Shown: positions 6,991 to 15,504, numbered from the stretch's first letter. The stretch: 40,219 bases of DNA from Fuerstiella sp. (GCA_014238335.1 JABABI010000064.1:1-40219), one strand, 5' to 3'. Program-made: numbers and translations. Notes: generated by a model not told the origin, from the sequence alone.

Positions 6991-9300
6991 TTACTTGCCG
7001 AACATGCCTCCGAGCATTCCCAGCAGTCCCGAGGTGGGCTCGCCAGGTTGAGTCCACATCCACATTGTTCGAACGAGCTCGATGCCAACAAAGGCGCTGA
7101 GTACTGAGAGCAGCGCCCCGATCGATACGCAGGTCGTCCACAGAGCACCCCACGGACGGTCCTGAGTCCATGTGCCAACTCCGGCGACTGCGGTTCCTGC
7201 GGTTCCTGCGGTTCCTGCCGCTTCATCAAAGACGTGGCTTTCGCCGGCTTCAAATCCCTCGTCGTCGTCATCTTCCTCGGCATCCCAGACGTCATCCATT
7301 TCGTCGTCTTCGAAGTCGTCGTCCAGGTCGTCGACGAGATCATCTTCGAACGCGTCATTGTCGGCAAAAGTGTCGTCTGTGTCTGTGTCGACTGAGGCCG
7401 TTGCCGGGGGATCGCCATCGTCGTCATCGAACATCAGCACGCTGGTGTCCGTTCCAAAGTCGTCTTCATCGTCGTCGTCCAGGCCGGCAAGTTCGAATTC
7501 GCTGTCCTGTCCGTCCTCATCCTGCGGCAGTTCCATGTGCAGGGTGTCTGTTCCGGAACCGGCGAGAGAGTTCATGACTCCGCCAGTGGCCGTCATGGGT
7601 TGTGTTGAACCCATGTCGTCCCCGCCTTCCAGGCTAATGCCGCTGTCATCATCGAACAGTGCAATACCGCTGTCCGCTACGTCCAGCGTGATACCGCTGT
7701 CCGCTGCGTCCAGCGTGATGCCGGAATCAAGTCCGTCCAGAACGATTTCTTCTTCGTTGCCCAGTGCGGTACTGCTGTCCATCATTTCCAGCGAAATTCC
7801 GGAGTCATCCGCCTCGAGACTGATTCCACTGTCGTCAATCTCCAGAGACACAGCACTTTCGTTAGCTTCCAGAGTGATGCCGCTTTCGTCGACAAGGGAA
7901 ATCTCGCTTGAGTCGCTGGCGCTCGAGTCGATCAGTTTCAGATCGCTGTCCTCCGGCAGTGACATGGCCATCGTGGCGCCCTCGTCTAGTTCTCCTTCGT
8001 CAAGACGCACATCGCTGTCGTTTGGCAGCGTCATTGCGATAGTTGTATTTTTGTCAATAGCGTCGTCAAACGATTCATCGTCAAGGCGCACTCCACTGTC
8101 GGCCGCGTCCAGACTGGAGGAAATGACCACGTCGCTGTCGCTGTCGTCTTCTGTGAGTCCGGAGGCGTCAACCAGATGAACTTCACTATCCGAATCGACT
8201 TCCGGAAACAGATCGGAGTCCTGGTCTGTAACGGCGGAATCCGGCATCATGACCACGTCGCTGGCGGTGTCATTTGCTAATTTTGCGGGAAGAGTCGAAC
8301 TGTCGTCCGATTCGTCGGCAAGCCTGACGTCGCTGTCAGAGTCAGAGAGGATTAATTCGCTGTCGGACGGAAGCTCCAGCACGGCCTCGTCATCGGCTGT
8401 TTCAGCGGATATCGATTCCAGTTCGGGTTGAGAATCACTTTCCGACGAAGCTACGGCGTTGTTCTTCCGGGCTTGCTCAGATGCATTGGCCAGTTGCACA
8501 TCGCTGTCAGAGTCCGTGACCGTGGGATTCTGAGAGGTGCTGCTGGATGGTTCGTCAGTCAGCCGAATGTCGCTGTCTGAATCCACCAGCAGTACGTCAC
8601 TGTCGGGACCGGAATCGCCTTCCTCCAACAGAGAAGACGACAGTTCGATATCGTCATCTGTCTCGGAACCAGTGAAAACTACTGAACTGTCGCCTGATAG
8701 ATTCGTAGCTGAGTCAATCAGTTCGATGTCGGGATCTGTTCCGGCACCGACCATAGTGACATCGCTGTCGGAATCATCACTTATCAGGGAGACGTCGCTG
8801 TCGGAGTCGCCGTCGTCCGACGGGCCATCGAAGTCCAATATGCCGGCGGCGTCCGGTTCAACGGCTGAATCTTCCAGATCGGCTGCGGAATCATCAGCCA
8901 GCTGGACGTCACTGTTGACACCCGCCAGGTCCGGATCAGAGTCGAACAGCGAATCGTCGAATGCCAGACGCACGTCGCTGTCTGAAGCGGATAAATTGAG
9001 ATCGGCTGCAGCCCTCGAAGCGTCTTCAACGATTGCCACATCGCTGTCGGAATCTTCAAGCTCAACGGGGCCATCGTCACTGGGCGCGAGCGTGTCTTCC
9101 TCGGGGCTCATCTGTACGTCAGGAGACGAATCGATTTCGCTTCGGCGAGCAAACTCCTCAATTTCTTCTTCGTTGAATTTCCAACTGCCTCGGTCTGCGA
9201 AGCCGCGGATGTCCCCTTGTTCTCGCAGTCGCATCAAATGGTCTGTCGAGAGACCAAGCCGCTCGGCTGCTTCTTCAAGGGTCAAGTACTTCTTCGCCAT
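6991..9300 (-). CDS. membrane-anchored excisionase/MerR-like DNA-binding protein with a long acidic DS-x-[VI]-x-L repeat region
   Basis: 769 residues, ATG at 9298-9300, with GGGAG about 11 bases upstream. Residues 3-50 form an excisionase/MerR-type winged helix (YLTLEEAAERLGLSTDHLMRL, then GSWKFNEEEIEEFARR). Residues about 60-560 are extremely acidic and Ser-rich, with roughly 25 copies of a short unit: early copies are DSDSDVRLAD-like, later ones DSGISLEAD-like. Next comes a nearly pure Asp/Glu tract (about 590-690), a GTAGTAGTA stretch, and one transmembrane segment (TTCVSIGALLSVLSAFVGIEL, about 715-740) with a short Gly/Met tail. Helix-turn-helix proteins with long acidic spacers occur in planctomycetes, but function is unknown to me. 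Topology should place the helix-turn-helix in the cytosol. Possible roles are a membrane-tethered regulator or a DNA-membrane anchor; both are inference. Confidence 0.85.
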   Translation of the reverse strand: MAKKYLTLEEAAERLGLSTDHLMRLREQGDIRGFADRGSWKFNEEEIEEFARRSEIDSSPDVQMSPEEDTLAPSDDGPVELEDSDSDVAIVEDASRAAADLNLSASDSDVRLAFDDSLFDSDPDLAGVNSDVQLADDSAADLEDSAVEPDAAGILDFDGPSDDGDSDSDVSLISDDSDSDVTMVGAGTDPDIELIDSATNLSGDSSVVFTGSETDDDIELSSSLLEEGDSGPDSDVLLVDSDSDIRLTDEPSSSTSQNPTVTDSDSDVQLANASEQARKNNAVASSESDSQPELESISAETADDEAVLELPSDSELILSDSDSDVRLADESDDSSTLPAKLANDTASDVVMMPDSAVTDQDSDLFPEVDSDSEVHLVDASGLTEDDSDSDVVISSSLDAADSGVRLDDESFDDAIDKNTTIAMTLPNDSDVRLDEGELDEGATMAMSLPEDSDLKLIDSSASDSSEISLVDESGITLEANESAVSLEIDDSGISLEADDSGISLEMMDSSTALGNEEEIVLDGLDSGITLDAADSGITLDVADSGIALFDDDSGISLEGGDDMGSTQPMTATGGVMNSLAGSGTDTLHMELPQDEDGQDSEFELAGLDDDDEDDFGTDTSVLMFDDDDGDPPATASVDTDTDDTFADNDAFEDDLVDDLDDDFEDDEMDDVWDAEEDDDDEGFEAGESHVFDEAAGTAGTAGTAVAGVGTWTQDRPWGALWTTCVSIGALLSVLSAFVGIELVRTMWMWTQPGEPTSGLLGMLGGMFGK
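7190..7216 (-). repeat. three perfect 9-bp tandem repeats inside the acidic-repeat gene
   Basis: GCGGTTCCT occurs three times in a row (7190-7198, 7199-7207, 7208-7216). On the coding strand it gives the GTAGTAGTA linker just before the transmembrane segment. Such in-frame repeats can gain or lose units by slippage, changing linker length without a frameshift. Confidence 0.85.
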
Positions 9301-9951
9301 CGTTGCGTGAACTCCCGACAGAGACGCGATTGCAAAACTGAAATTCGCTCTCGTTGATTTAACAGTCCGTGCTGTAGAAAGTTACGTCACCCCAGATGCA
9401 ACAGCCGACCCATTGGATCGGGCGCTGGGACACCGCAGATTATCCAGCTCTCGTAATTCTAAATGTCAGTAGGGTAGATGCAAGTTCTTTGTTCCCCAAG
9501 GGTAACGAGTTCCTTGGGTCACCTCGAGCAACGGCTTAGTCAGACCGATTATCTAGAAAATTCAATCCCCGGTTTAGACGTCATAAGTGGACTTACCCCT
9601 ATACTCGCGCAGCGACGGTCCTTCGCCAGCCCACAGACAGTTCTCTCTCATTGTCGCTCGACACTTTGAAGACATGACCTCCATGAATTTCCCACTAAGC
9701 GGTGTTCTGCCCGAAATTCCGATTCTGTGGCACAGCCACCCCGGAAATCGTTGCCAGGTGCGAGTGTTTCCACCCCCAGGGTGAGTAGTCACCCAGTGAC
9801 TCAACATTCCCTGACACTAACGGTATTCTGTCGTAGTCGGCAACGGCGCGTCCGACGACGCGTGTTTGTCGACAGGGATTTAGTCTCTATCCGGTTTTTC
9901 TGACGCACTCCGGCAGTGCCCCGTCCGCTCTCAGGCGACGAAAGCCATCGA
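9301..9951. other. 650-bp divergent intergenic region with several small hairpins
   Basis: This lies between the leftward acidic-repeat gene and the rightward CocE gene. No convincing coding frame is present. Perfect small inverted repeats are visible: CCCAAGG/CCTTGGG (9495-9501 and 9512-9518), two adjacent hairpins with CCA loops (9771-9783 and 9787-9801), and CGCGTC/GACGCG with a 4-base loop (9847-9862). None is followed by a T-run. The region may hold promoters or a small RNA; I cannot tell. Confidence 0.45.
9771..9801. other. two adjacent hairpins with identical CCA loops
   Basis: CACCC-CCA-GGGTG (9771-9783) is followed after three bases by AGTCAC-CCA-GTGACT (9787-9801). Both stems are perfect and both loops are CCA. 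This could be a structured leader or a protein-binding site, or chance in a GC-rich gap. It lies about 150 bases upstream of the CocE hydrolase start. Confidence 0.3.
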
Positions 9952-11616
9952 ATGAATTATATGATCCCCGGACTATGGTTGTTTGTGACGATCAATGCAG
10001 GTGCCGCGAGCGTCGCCGATGAAATTGATTTTGGCAGTGTCACTGAGCGACACCAGATGATCCCCATGCGAGATGGCAAACAACTTTCGGCGTATTTGTA
10101 TACGCCGGGCGGTGCCGGCCCGTGGCCTGGTGTCTTTGAGCAGCGATATGGCAGTCTGAGGGGAACGTCAACTCGCCGGAATGCTGCGAAAATGGCAGAA
10201 GCCGGATTTGTCGTGGCTCTCGTGAATTTTCGGGGTACGCACCTGTCGGAAGGAAAATGGGTCGGCTATCGGGCGTTGCAATGGGGCGAACGGCAGGACG
10301 GTTATGACACGTGCGAGTGGCTGGCAACACAAACCTGGTCGACCGGGAGAATCGGAACGTTTGGCAGTTCGCAGGGCGGTTACGCGCAGAACTATCTCGC
10401 TGTGACCGAACCGCCACACCTGGTCTGTCAGTACATGATTGATACCGGTCTTAGTTTGTTTCAGGAAGGTTATCGCATCGGAGGGGGCACCCGTCCTGAA
10501 CGATTCAAAGGAATGGATGGTGTTTGTGCCAATCCACAGGACAACCGCGATCTACTGGCCGAATGGTTCGCGCACCCTCACTATGACGATTATTGGAAGG
10601 CTGAGGACTGTACACTGCACTTTGACAGGATGAACGTGCCGTGTTTCACGATCGGCAGCTGGTACGACTTCATGAACCAGGGTTCGATTGCCAGTTTCGT
10701 TGGACGGCAACACAAAGGGGGCGGAAATTCGCGCGGTAAACAGCAACTGCTGATCGGCCCCTGGCTGCACGGCCGAACGAACAAAGGCAATCGGGTGGGT
10801 GACCTGGCATATCCACTGAATGCGACATGGCCCGTGATGGAACACATGGTGCAGTGGTTCAATTACCACCTCAAGGACCAGCCGACCGGAGTTGATCACG
10901 ATGACACTGTGCGATACTACGTCATGGGAGCAGTCGGAGAAGCCGGTGCTCCTGGAAACGTCTGGCGTTCAGTCGACAACTTTCCTCCCAACGCCACCCA
11001 AACATCTCTGTTCCTGCAGGTGGGCGAAAAACTCAGCCGGAATCGGTCAAGCAGGGCGAGTGGGTCAACAAGCCTTGTCAGCGACCCACACGCTCCCATG
11101 CAAATCCCCGGCCGCTCCTTTCCGGGAGCGCGCGATGCAGGAGCATTTGAAACACAGAATGAGGTGTTGACGTTTACAACGGAGCGGCTTGTCAAACCCG
11201 TCGAATGGACGGGGCGCGTGCACGCCGAACTCTTCCTTTCATCCACGGCTCGCGATACAGACATCATTGTCCGTATCAGCGACGTTTATCCCGATGGGCG
11301 GTCGATCCTGATCGTCGACTATCCCTGGCGAGCTCGATACCGGGACGGCTTTGACCATGAGGTTCTGATGAACCCCGGCGAGGTGCACAAGGTCGCCTTT
11401 CCGGTTGGCTGGATGAGTCAAATATTTAACGCGGGTCACCGAATCCGAGTCACCGTCGCCAGTACAGGCGCACCGCTGTACGAACCCAACCCGCAAACCG
11501 GGAAACCGCTGACTCTGGAGTTTCCGGACGACGCTGTCAAAGCGATCAACACCCTTCACCACAACGCACAACACGCTTCCAGAATCATCGCACCAGTGAT
11601 GTCCCCGGCCAATTAG
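9952..11616 (+). CDS. secreted CocE/NonD family alpha/beta hydrolase (X-Pro dipeptidyl-peptidase S15-like)
   Basis: 554 residues from the ATG at 9952; an in-frame GTG at 9916 is possible but would place 12 polar residues before the signal peptide (MNYMIPGLWLFVTINAGAAS, cut near VADE). The alpha/beta hydrolase domain begins IPMRDGKQLSAYLYTPGG and carries the nucleophile Ser in GSSQGGYAQN. The C-terminal beta-sandwich typical of CocE/S15 follows, with PVEWTGRVHAELFLSS, DTDIIVRISDVYPDGRS and FNAGHRIRVTVAS. Family members hydrolyse esters, amides or proline peptides; the substrate here is unknown. The gene ends TAG-AGC and starts a run of sugar-related genes. Confidence 0.88.
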   Translation: MNYMIPGLWLFVTINAGAASVADEIDFGSVTERHQMIPMRDGKQLSAYLYTPGGAGPWPGVFEQRYGSLRGTSTRRNAAKMAEAGFVVALVNFRGTHLSEGKWVGYRALQWGERQDGYDTCEWLATQTWSTGRIGTFGSSQGGYAQNYLAVTEPPHLVCQYMIDTGLSLFQEGYRIGGGTRPERFKGMDGVCANPQDNRDLLAEWFAHPHYDDYWKAEDCTLHFDRMNVPCFTIGSWYDFMNQGSIASFVGRQHKGGGNSRGKQQLLIGPWLHGRTNKGNRVGDLAYPLNATWPVMEHMVQWFNYHLKDQPTGVDHDDTVRYYVMGAVGEAGAPGNVWRSVDNFPPNATQTSLFLQVGEKLSRNRSSRASGSTSLVSDPHAPMQIPGRSFPGARDAGAFETQNEVLTFTTERLVKPVEWTGRVHAELFLSSTARDTDIIVRISDVYPDGRSILIVDYPWRARYRDGFDHEVLMNPGEVHKVAFPVGWMSQIFNAGHRIRVTVASTGAPLYEPNPQTGKPLTLEFPDDAVKAINTLHHNAQHASRIIAPVMSPAN

Positions 11617-11661
11617 AGCCAGTCATCAGCAGAAACGCCTGAACGGTGCCAGGATACAAGC

Positions 11662-11729
11662 CAAGCGCGACGCGCAAGCGTGTGTGTCTTGTACGATTAT
11701 GAAACACACTTGCTTGCGCTGCGTGCTTG
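11662..11729. repeat. imperfect 25-bp inverted repeat (REP-like intergenic palindrome)
   Basis: Arms at 11662-11686 and 11705-11729 match at 20 of 25 positions when one is reverse-complemented, around an 18-base loop. The arms contain GCGCAAGC and CTTGCGC cores and begin/end with CAAGC/GCTTG. It lies between the CocE hydrolase and the sulfatase relic. I recall similar 'tacaagc...gcgcaagcgagtg' palindromes as frequent in planctomycete genomes, but could not check that here. A bidirectional terminator or a REP-type element are both possible. Confidence 0.6.
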
Positions 11730-11833
11730 TACCAAAAACGGCTCGCCCCTTTGCCGTGCCTGGACAGGCGTTGGTCCCACGGCAAGAATGAAAGGTCTGA
11801 ATTTCAATAAACCATGATTACGCCGGAGTCAGT

Positions 11834-12091
11834 ATGCGTCGCGAGGCCTCGCTCAATTTCCTGGTTGCAGCGATCGTCTGCATGTTTTCCATCGTCACTG
11901 AGGCTGAAAACGCATACACCAGGTTCGTGTTCTTTCTGGTCGGTGATCCGGGCTGGTGCGACATGGGCTGCTTCGGCAGCCCATGTCAGGAGACTCCGTA
12001 CATCGACGCTCCGGCCGCCGCGGGCATGAAATTCACAGCGAGCTACGCCGCCTGCCCGGGGTACTCACCAACGCGTCTGTGGTGCGTTTAG
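11834..12091 (+). pseudogene. truncated sulfatase relic (N-terminal 85 codons)
   Basis: The ATG at 11834 opens a frame with a signal peptide (FLVAAIVCMFSIVTEAE) followed by the start of a type I sulfatase: YTRFVFFLVGDPGWCDMGC, then ETPYIDAPAAAGMKF and YAACPGYSPTR. It stops at TAG (12089-12091) after LWCV, at the point where an intact enzyme would run on for about 400 residues. Two catalytic positions are altered. The first Asp of the usual DD metal motif is Gly (VGD), and the Cys normally converted to formylglycine in C-x-P-x-R is Tyr (YSPTR). The next gene begins 38 bases downstream, so a deletion has probably joined the relic to it. It is unlikely to encode an active sulfatase. Confidence 0.8.
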
Positions 12092-12129
12092 TCCGCACCT
12101 TTGCAGTCATGTCTCAACAGGATTCCACT

Positions 12130-12987
12130 ATGATTTTTCGAACATCAATTGTCGCCCTCCTCGCTTTGATCTTTGGCGCTCAGGTCGCGGCTGACGAGCC
12201 GTCCACAACAGGCATTTACGCGGCGGACAATCTGGTCGCGTGGTGCATTGTTCCGTTTGACGCCAACAAACGCGGTCCCGCCGCGCGAGCTGAAATGCTG
12301 GTTCGACTGGGCCTCAAGCACGTTGCCTACGATTGGCGAGCAGAGCATGTGGCCACGTTTGAAGAGGAAATACTGCAATATAAAAAGCACGGCCTGAACT
12401 ATTTTGCATTCTGGAGCTGGCACGAAGCGATGGAGCCGTTGATTAAGAAGTATGGCATCAAGCCTCAAATCTGGAGTACGGCGCCCAGCCCGAATGCCGA
12501 CTCTCAGCAGAATCGCGTCAAAGCCGCTGTCGAAGCGGTTCTTCCCCTGGTCGAAAAAACACGGTCGCTGGGCTGTCGCTTCGGATTATACAACCACGGC
12601 GGCTGGGGTGGTTTGCCGGAGAATCTCGTGGCTGTCTGTCAATATCTGCGTGAACATCATCAGGCTGATCACGTCGGCATCGTTTACAACTTCCACCACG
12701 GGCACGAGCACATGGCCGACTTTGGCGATAAGCTGCCGGCAATGAAGCCCTATCTAATGTGCCTTAACATCAACGGCATGGATGACGCCGCGACAGTCGC
12801 CTCCGGCAGCAACAAGATCCTGCCCGTTGGCAGTGGCAAACATGAGTTAACAATGCTGAAAATTGTGAAGTCCAGCGGCTACACTGGCCCGATCGGAGTT
12901 CTCGATCACCGCAGCAATCTGGATACAGAAAAAAGCCTGCGCCAGAACCTCGACGGCCTGCGGAAACTCGTTTCTGAAGGACTGTAG
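12130..12987 (+). CDS. secreted xylose-isomerase-like TIM-barrel protein (sugar phosphate isomerase/epimerase family)
   Basis: 285 residues from the ATG at 12130, with AGGA about 7 bases upstream; upstream in-frame starts lie inside the sulfatase relic and are not credible. Signal peptide MIFRTSIVALLALIFGAQVAA, cut before DEPS. The body fits the AP-endonuclease-2/xylose-isomerase-like barrel: LGLKHVAYDWRAEH, KKHGLNYFAFWSWH, RFGLYNHGGWGG, GIVYNFHHGHEH, and PIGVLDHR near the end, with conserved His and Glu suited to metal binding. Family members isomerise, epimerise or cleave sugars and keto-sugars. The neighbouring Gfo/Idh/MocA and DUF1080 genes suggest glycoside breakdown through 3-keto intermediates; this is inference. 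Its promoter may lie within the relic. Confidence 0.82.
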   Translation: MIFRTSIVALLALIFGAQVAADEPSTTGIYAADNLVAWCIVPFDANKRGPAARAEMLVRLGLKHVAYDWRAEHVATFEEEILQYKKHGLNYFAFWSWHEAMEPLIKKYGIKPQIWSTAPSPNADSQQNRVKAAVEAVLPLVEKTRSLGCRFGLYNHGGWGGLPENLVAVCQYLREHHQADHVGIVYNFHHGHEHMADFGDKLPAMKPYLMCLNINGMDDAATVASGSNKILPVGSGKHELTMLKIVKSSGYTGPIGVLDHRSNLDTEKSLRQNLDGLRKLVSEGL

Positions 12988-13164
12988 AGAACAGACAGCC
13001 CTTGCTGTGGCAGAATTTCGCAGGATCTTTGTTCACACGTCGTGCCGCAGAATTCGAACGGCCCGTCATGAAGTGAATCATTGAGCATGTCTGATGACAC
13101 GGCATCTCATTGCCGACCACGCCGAGTCGTTGAACGTCTTGCGGCGAGTTCCAGAGAAAACATC

Positions 13165-14553
13165 ATGACAGATCCCGAGTCAACCACAAATTTGCCGACT
13201 ACTCCGACTCGCCGAAAGTTCCTGTCCGCGACCGCTGCGACGGCATTTGGGTTCACCATCGTGCCTCGCCACGTGCTGGGGGGAAATGGATACATAGCGC
13301 CGAGTGATCAGGTCAACGTCGCCGCTATCGGCGCCGGAGGTATGGGTGGCGGCGATATCGCGACGGTCAGTAAGCTGGGAGCAAATATCGTCGCCCTGTG
13401 TGACGTCGATGATGTTCGGGCGGCCGGTTCCTTTAACGCTTTTCCGAAAGCGCGGCGGTATAAAGACTTTCGCAGCATGCTGGACAAAGAAGCGAAGCAC
13501 ATTGATGCCGTGACGGTGGGGACACCTGACCATGTTCACGCAGTCGCCGCTATGGCCGCCATTCGTGCGCGCAAGCACGTGTACGTGCAGAAACCGCTGA
13601 CACACACTCTGCACGAATGCCGTGCGCTGTCGACTGCCGCAAAAGAGGCGGGGGTGATGACCTCCATGGGAAATCAGGGGCACGCCACCGAGGGAGCCCG
13701 GCTGACGAACGAATGGATTCAGGCCGGGGTCATTGGAGATGTACGTGAAGTGCACGTCTGGTCCGATCGTGCCGGCAAGCTCTGGAAACAGGGGATCGGT
13801 CGTCCCCTGGATTCTCCGCCCGTCCCTGCCACGCTGGATTGGGACCTGTGGCTGGGGCCTGTCCGGGAGCGCCCCTACAACCCCGCCTATGCTCCAGTCA
13901 GCTGGCGCGGATGGCGGGACTTCGGGACGGGGGCCCTCGGCGATATGGGATGCCACATTATAGATCATCCCGTCTGGGCGCTGAAACTGGGCGCCCCGAC
14001 GACGGTCGAGTCGCGAACGACACTGGATGGCAGTGTGCTGCCAGGCGACAAACCAAACTTTGAAACGTTTCCGATTGCCGCCCTTATCTATTTCGACTTC
14101 CCGGCTCGAGACACTATGCCTCCGGTCAGAATGACATGGTATGACGGAGGAATCATGCCGCCAGCACCGTCTGACCTGCCTTCTGGTCAGCGATTACCTG
14201 ACAATGGAGTGCTGTACATCGGCAGCAGAGGAAAGATGTACCACAGTTCTCACGGCGGAATGCCCACGCTGCTGCCAGGTTCGCTGCTGGAACAGGCAAG
14301 GACTGTTCCCCGGACAATGGAACGGTCCCCCGGACACTACGAGGAATGGGTGAACGCCTGTCGCGGCGGCAAACGACCGACGGCCAGCTTTGACTATTCC
14401 GGCCCCATGACGGAAACAGTGCTGCTGGGTGTCCTCTCGTTGCGAGCACCCGGCATGCGGCTGCAATGGGATGCTGAACAGCAGATGGTGAAGAACGCTC
14501 CTCAGTTGAATCAATTCATTCATACCGAATATCGAAAAGGCTGGACGTTATGA
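13165..14553 (+). CDS. Tat-exported Gfo/Idh/MocA family oxidoreductase
   Basis: 462 residues from the ATG at 13165 (upstream in-frame starts at 13081 and 13087 would add a polar leader before the Tat signal). The twin-arginine motif TRRKFLSATAATAFGF is followed by an Ala/Gly cut region. The Rossmann motif is VNVAAIGAGGMGGGD, and the substrate/nucleotide block is KHVYVQKPLTHT, where Gln-Lys-Pro replaces the commoner EKP. GALGDMGCHIID is the usual C-terminal-domain signature. These enzymes oxidise or reduce sugars with bound NAD(P). The stop overlaps the start of the DUF1080 gene (ATGA at 14550-14553), so the two form an operon. Substrate is unknown; sugar C3 oxidation is a plausible inference from the partner gene. 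Confidence 0.92.
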   Translation: MTDPESTTNLPTTPTRRKFLSATAATAFGFTIVPRHVLGGNGYIAPSDQVNVAAIGAGGMGGGDIATVSKLGANIVALCDVDDVRAAGSFNAFPKARRYKDFRSMLDKEAKHIDAVTVGTPDHVHAVAAMAAIRARKHVYVQKPLTHTLHECRALSTAAKEAGVMTSMGNQGHATEGARLTNEWIQAGVIGDVREVHVWSDRAGKLWKQGIGRPLDSPPVPATLDWDLWLGPVRERPYNPAYAPVSWRGWRDFGTGALGDMGCHIIDHPVWALKLGAPTTVESRTTLDGSVLPGDKPNFETFPIAALIYFDFPARDTMPPVRMTWYDGGIMPPAPSDLPSGQRLPDNGVLYIGSRGKMYHSSHGGMPTLLPGSLLEQARTVPRTMERSPGHYEEWVNACRGGKRPTASFDYSGPMTETVLLGVLSLRAPGMRLQWDAEQQMVKNAPQLNQFIHTEYRKGWTL

Positions 14554-15257
14554 AACCATGCCAACTCAATATTGCCGGGCCGCTTGTAATTTGCGCTCTG
14601 ATCGCGTCAACGGCACCTGCCGGTGAAAATTCACTGACCGCCACTGAGCGATCCGCAGGGTGGCTGCTGCTGTTCGACGGGAACACCACGAACGGCTGGA
14701 TGACACGTACCAGTCAGCCACTGCCGGGCAGACATGTTCAGCACGGAAGTCTGAATCCCCATCCCTGCGATTACATCCTGCTGCATGAGAACATCGGGGG
14801 TGACTTTTAGCTCACCCGCGATTTTAAAATCAGTCCGAAGTGCAACAGCGGCATCTTCGTCCGCACGTTCCCGCTGAAACCGCGCCCTGGCAAAGACATC
14901 GGGTTTAACGGGATTGAAATTGCCGTGGACGACACAAAGTCGAATGGCCTTCATGACACAGGCGCAATTTATGATTTGGTGGCGCCATCGAAGAATACGA
15001 TGAAACCGACGGGTGAATGGAATCACCTTGTGTTGACGTGCGATCGAAACAACATTTCCGTCAAGCTTAACGGCGAAGTTGTGACTCGAATGAATCTGGA
15101 TGGTTGGTCCGAACGCAATAAACGCCCTGATGGCTCCCAACACAAGTTCGACATCGCCTACAAGATACATCCACGCCGGGGATATATCGGCCTGCAGGAC
15201 CATGGCAGTGATTGCTGGTACCGAAATATCAAGTTACGTCCCCTGAAGTCGGACTAG
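14550..15257 (+). pseudogene. DUF1080 (3-keto-disaccharide hydrolase-like) gene interrupted by one in-frame amber codon
   Basis: The frame starts at 14550 (ATGA overlap with the oxidoreductase stop), has a signal peptide (LVICALIASTAPAGE), and continues with the DUF1080 opening GWLLLFDGNTTNGWM. It meets TAG at 14808-14810, then resumes in the same frame to 15257 with LTRDFKISPKCNSGIFVRT, GFNGIEIAVDD, TGAIYDLVAPS, EWNHLVLTC and RRGYIGLQDHGSDCWYRNIKLR, the full family pattern. Together it is 235 codons plus the stop, a normal length. Only the TAG is out of place; there is no frameshift. It may be a recent nonsense mutation, a base error, or readthrough. DUF1080 domains include glycoside-active lyases/hydrolases acting on 3-keto sugars. 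Confidence 0.85.
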
Positions 15258-15358
15258 AGCGTAGTACGCTGATTCATGGCGGTGAATAAAGTTTTCTGGC
15301 CTGGTATGTGTGCTTCTGTGGAGCCCAAACGAGCGACGTGTTTTCGAAAACTGCTCTA
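15255..15358. repeat. 104-bp element bounded by TAGAGC and GCTCTA (repeat family member)
   Basis: It begins at the stop codon of the DUF1080 gene (TAGAGC at 15255-15260) and ends GCTCTA (15353-15358), giving a terminal inverted repeat of at least 6 bp. The right end read in reverse is TAGAGCAGTTTTCG, matching the repeats at 17141 and 18553. AGCGTA-G-TACGCT (15258-15270) is a further perfect palindrome at the left end. No ORF is present. Confidence 0.55.
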
Positions 15359-15504
15359 ATCAAACAGGCAACGTAATTCGACACGCCAGCGGACGGAATG
15401 TGGAATTGCCATGGTCCCGAGCGTACCTTCCCACGAAGCGGCTATTGGATGTTGCCCGCCCCGCTGGACGTGTTTCCCACGAGCCAGTGTCTTCGAAAAT
15501 GGCG

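Noticed and set aside
7172..8179. Rightward 335-codon serine-rich frame (also 8537-9310)
   Set aside because: It is the complement of the acidic Asp/Ser repeats; the long run of Ser arises from GAC/GAT/TCG repeats on the other strand.
14808..14810. TAG as pyrrolysine or other recoding
   Set aside because: There is no neighbouring recoding machinery or stem element, and the other genes here use TAG as a normal stop; nonsense mutation or base error is simpler.
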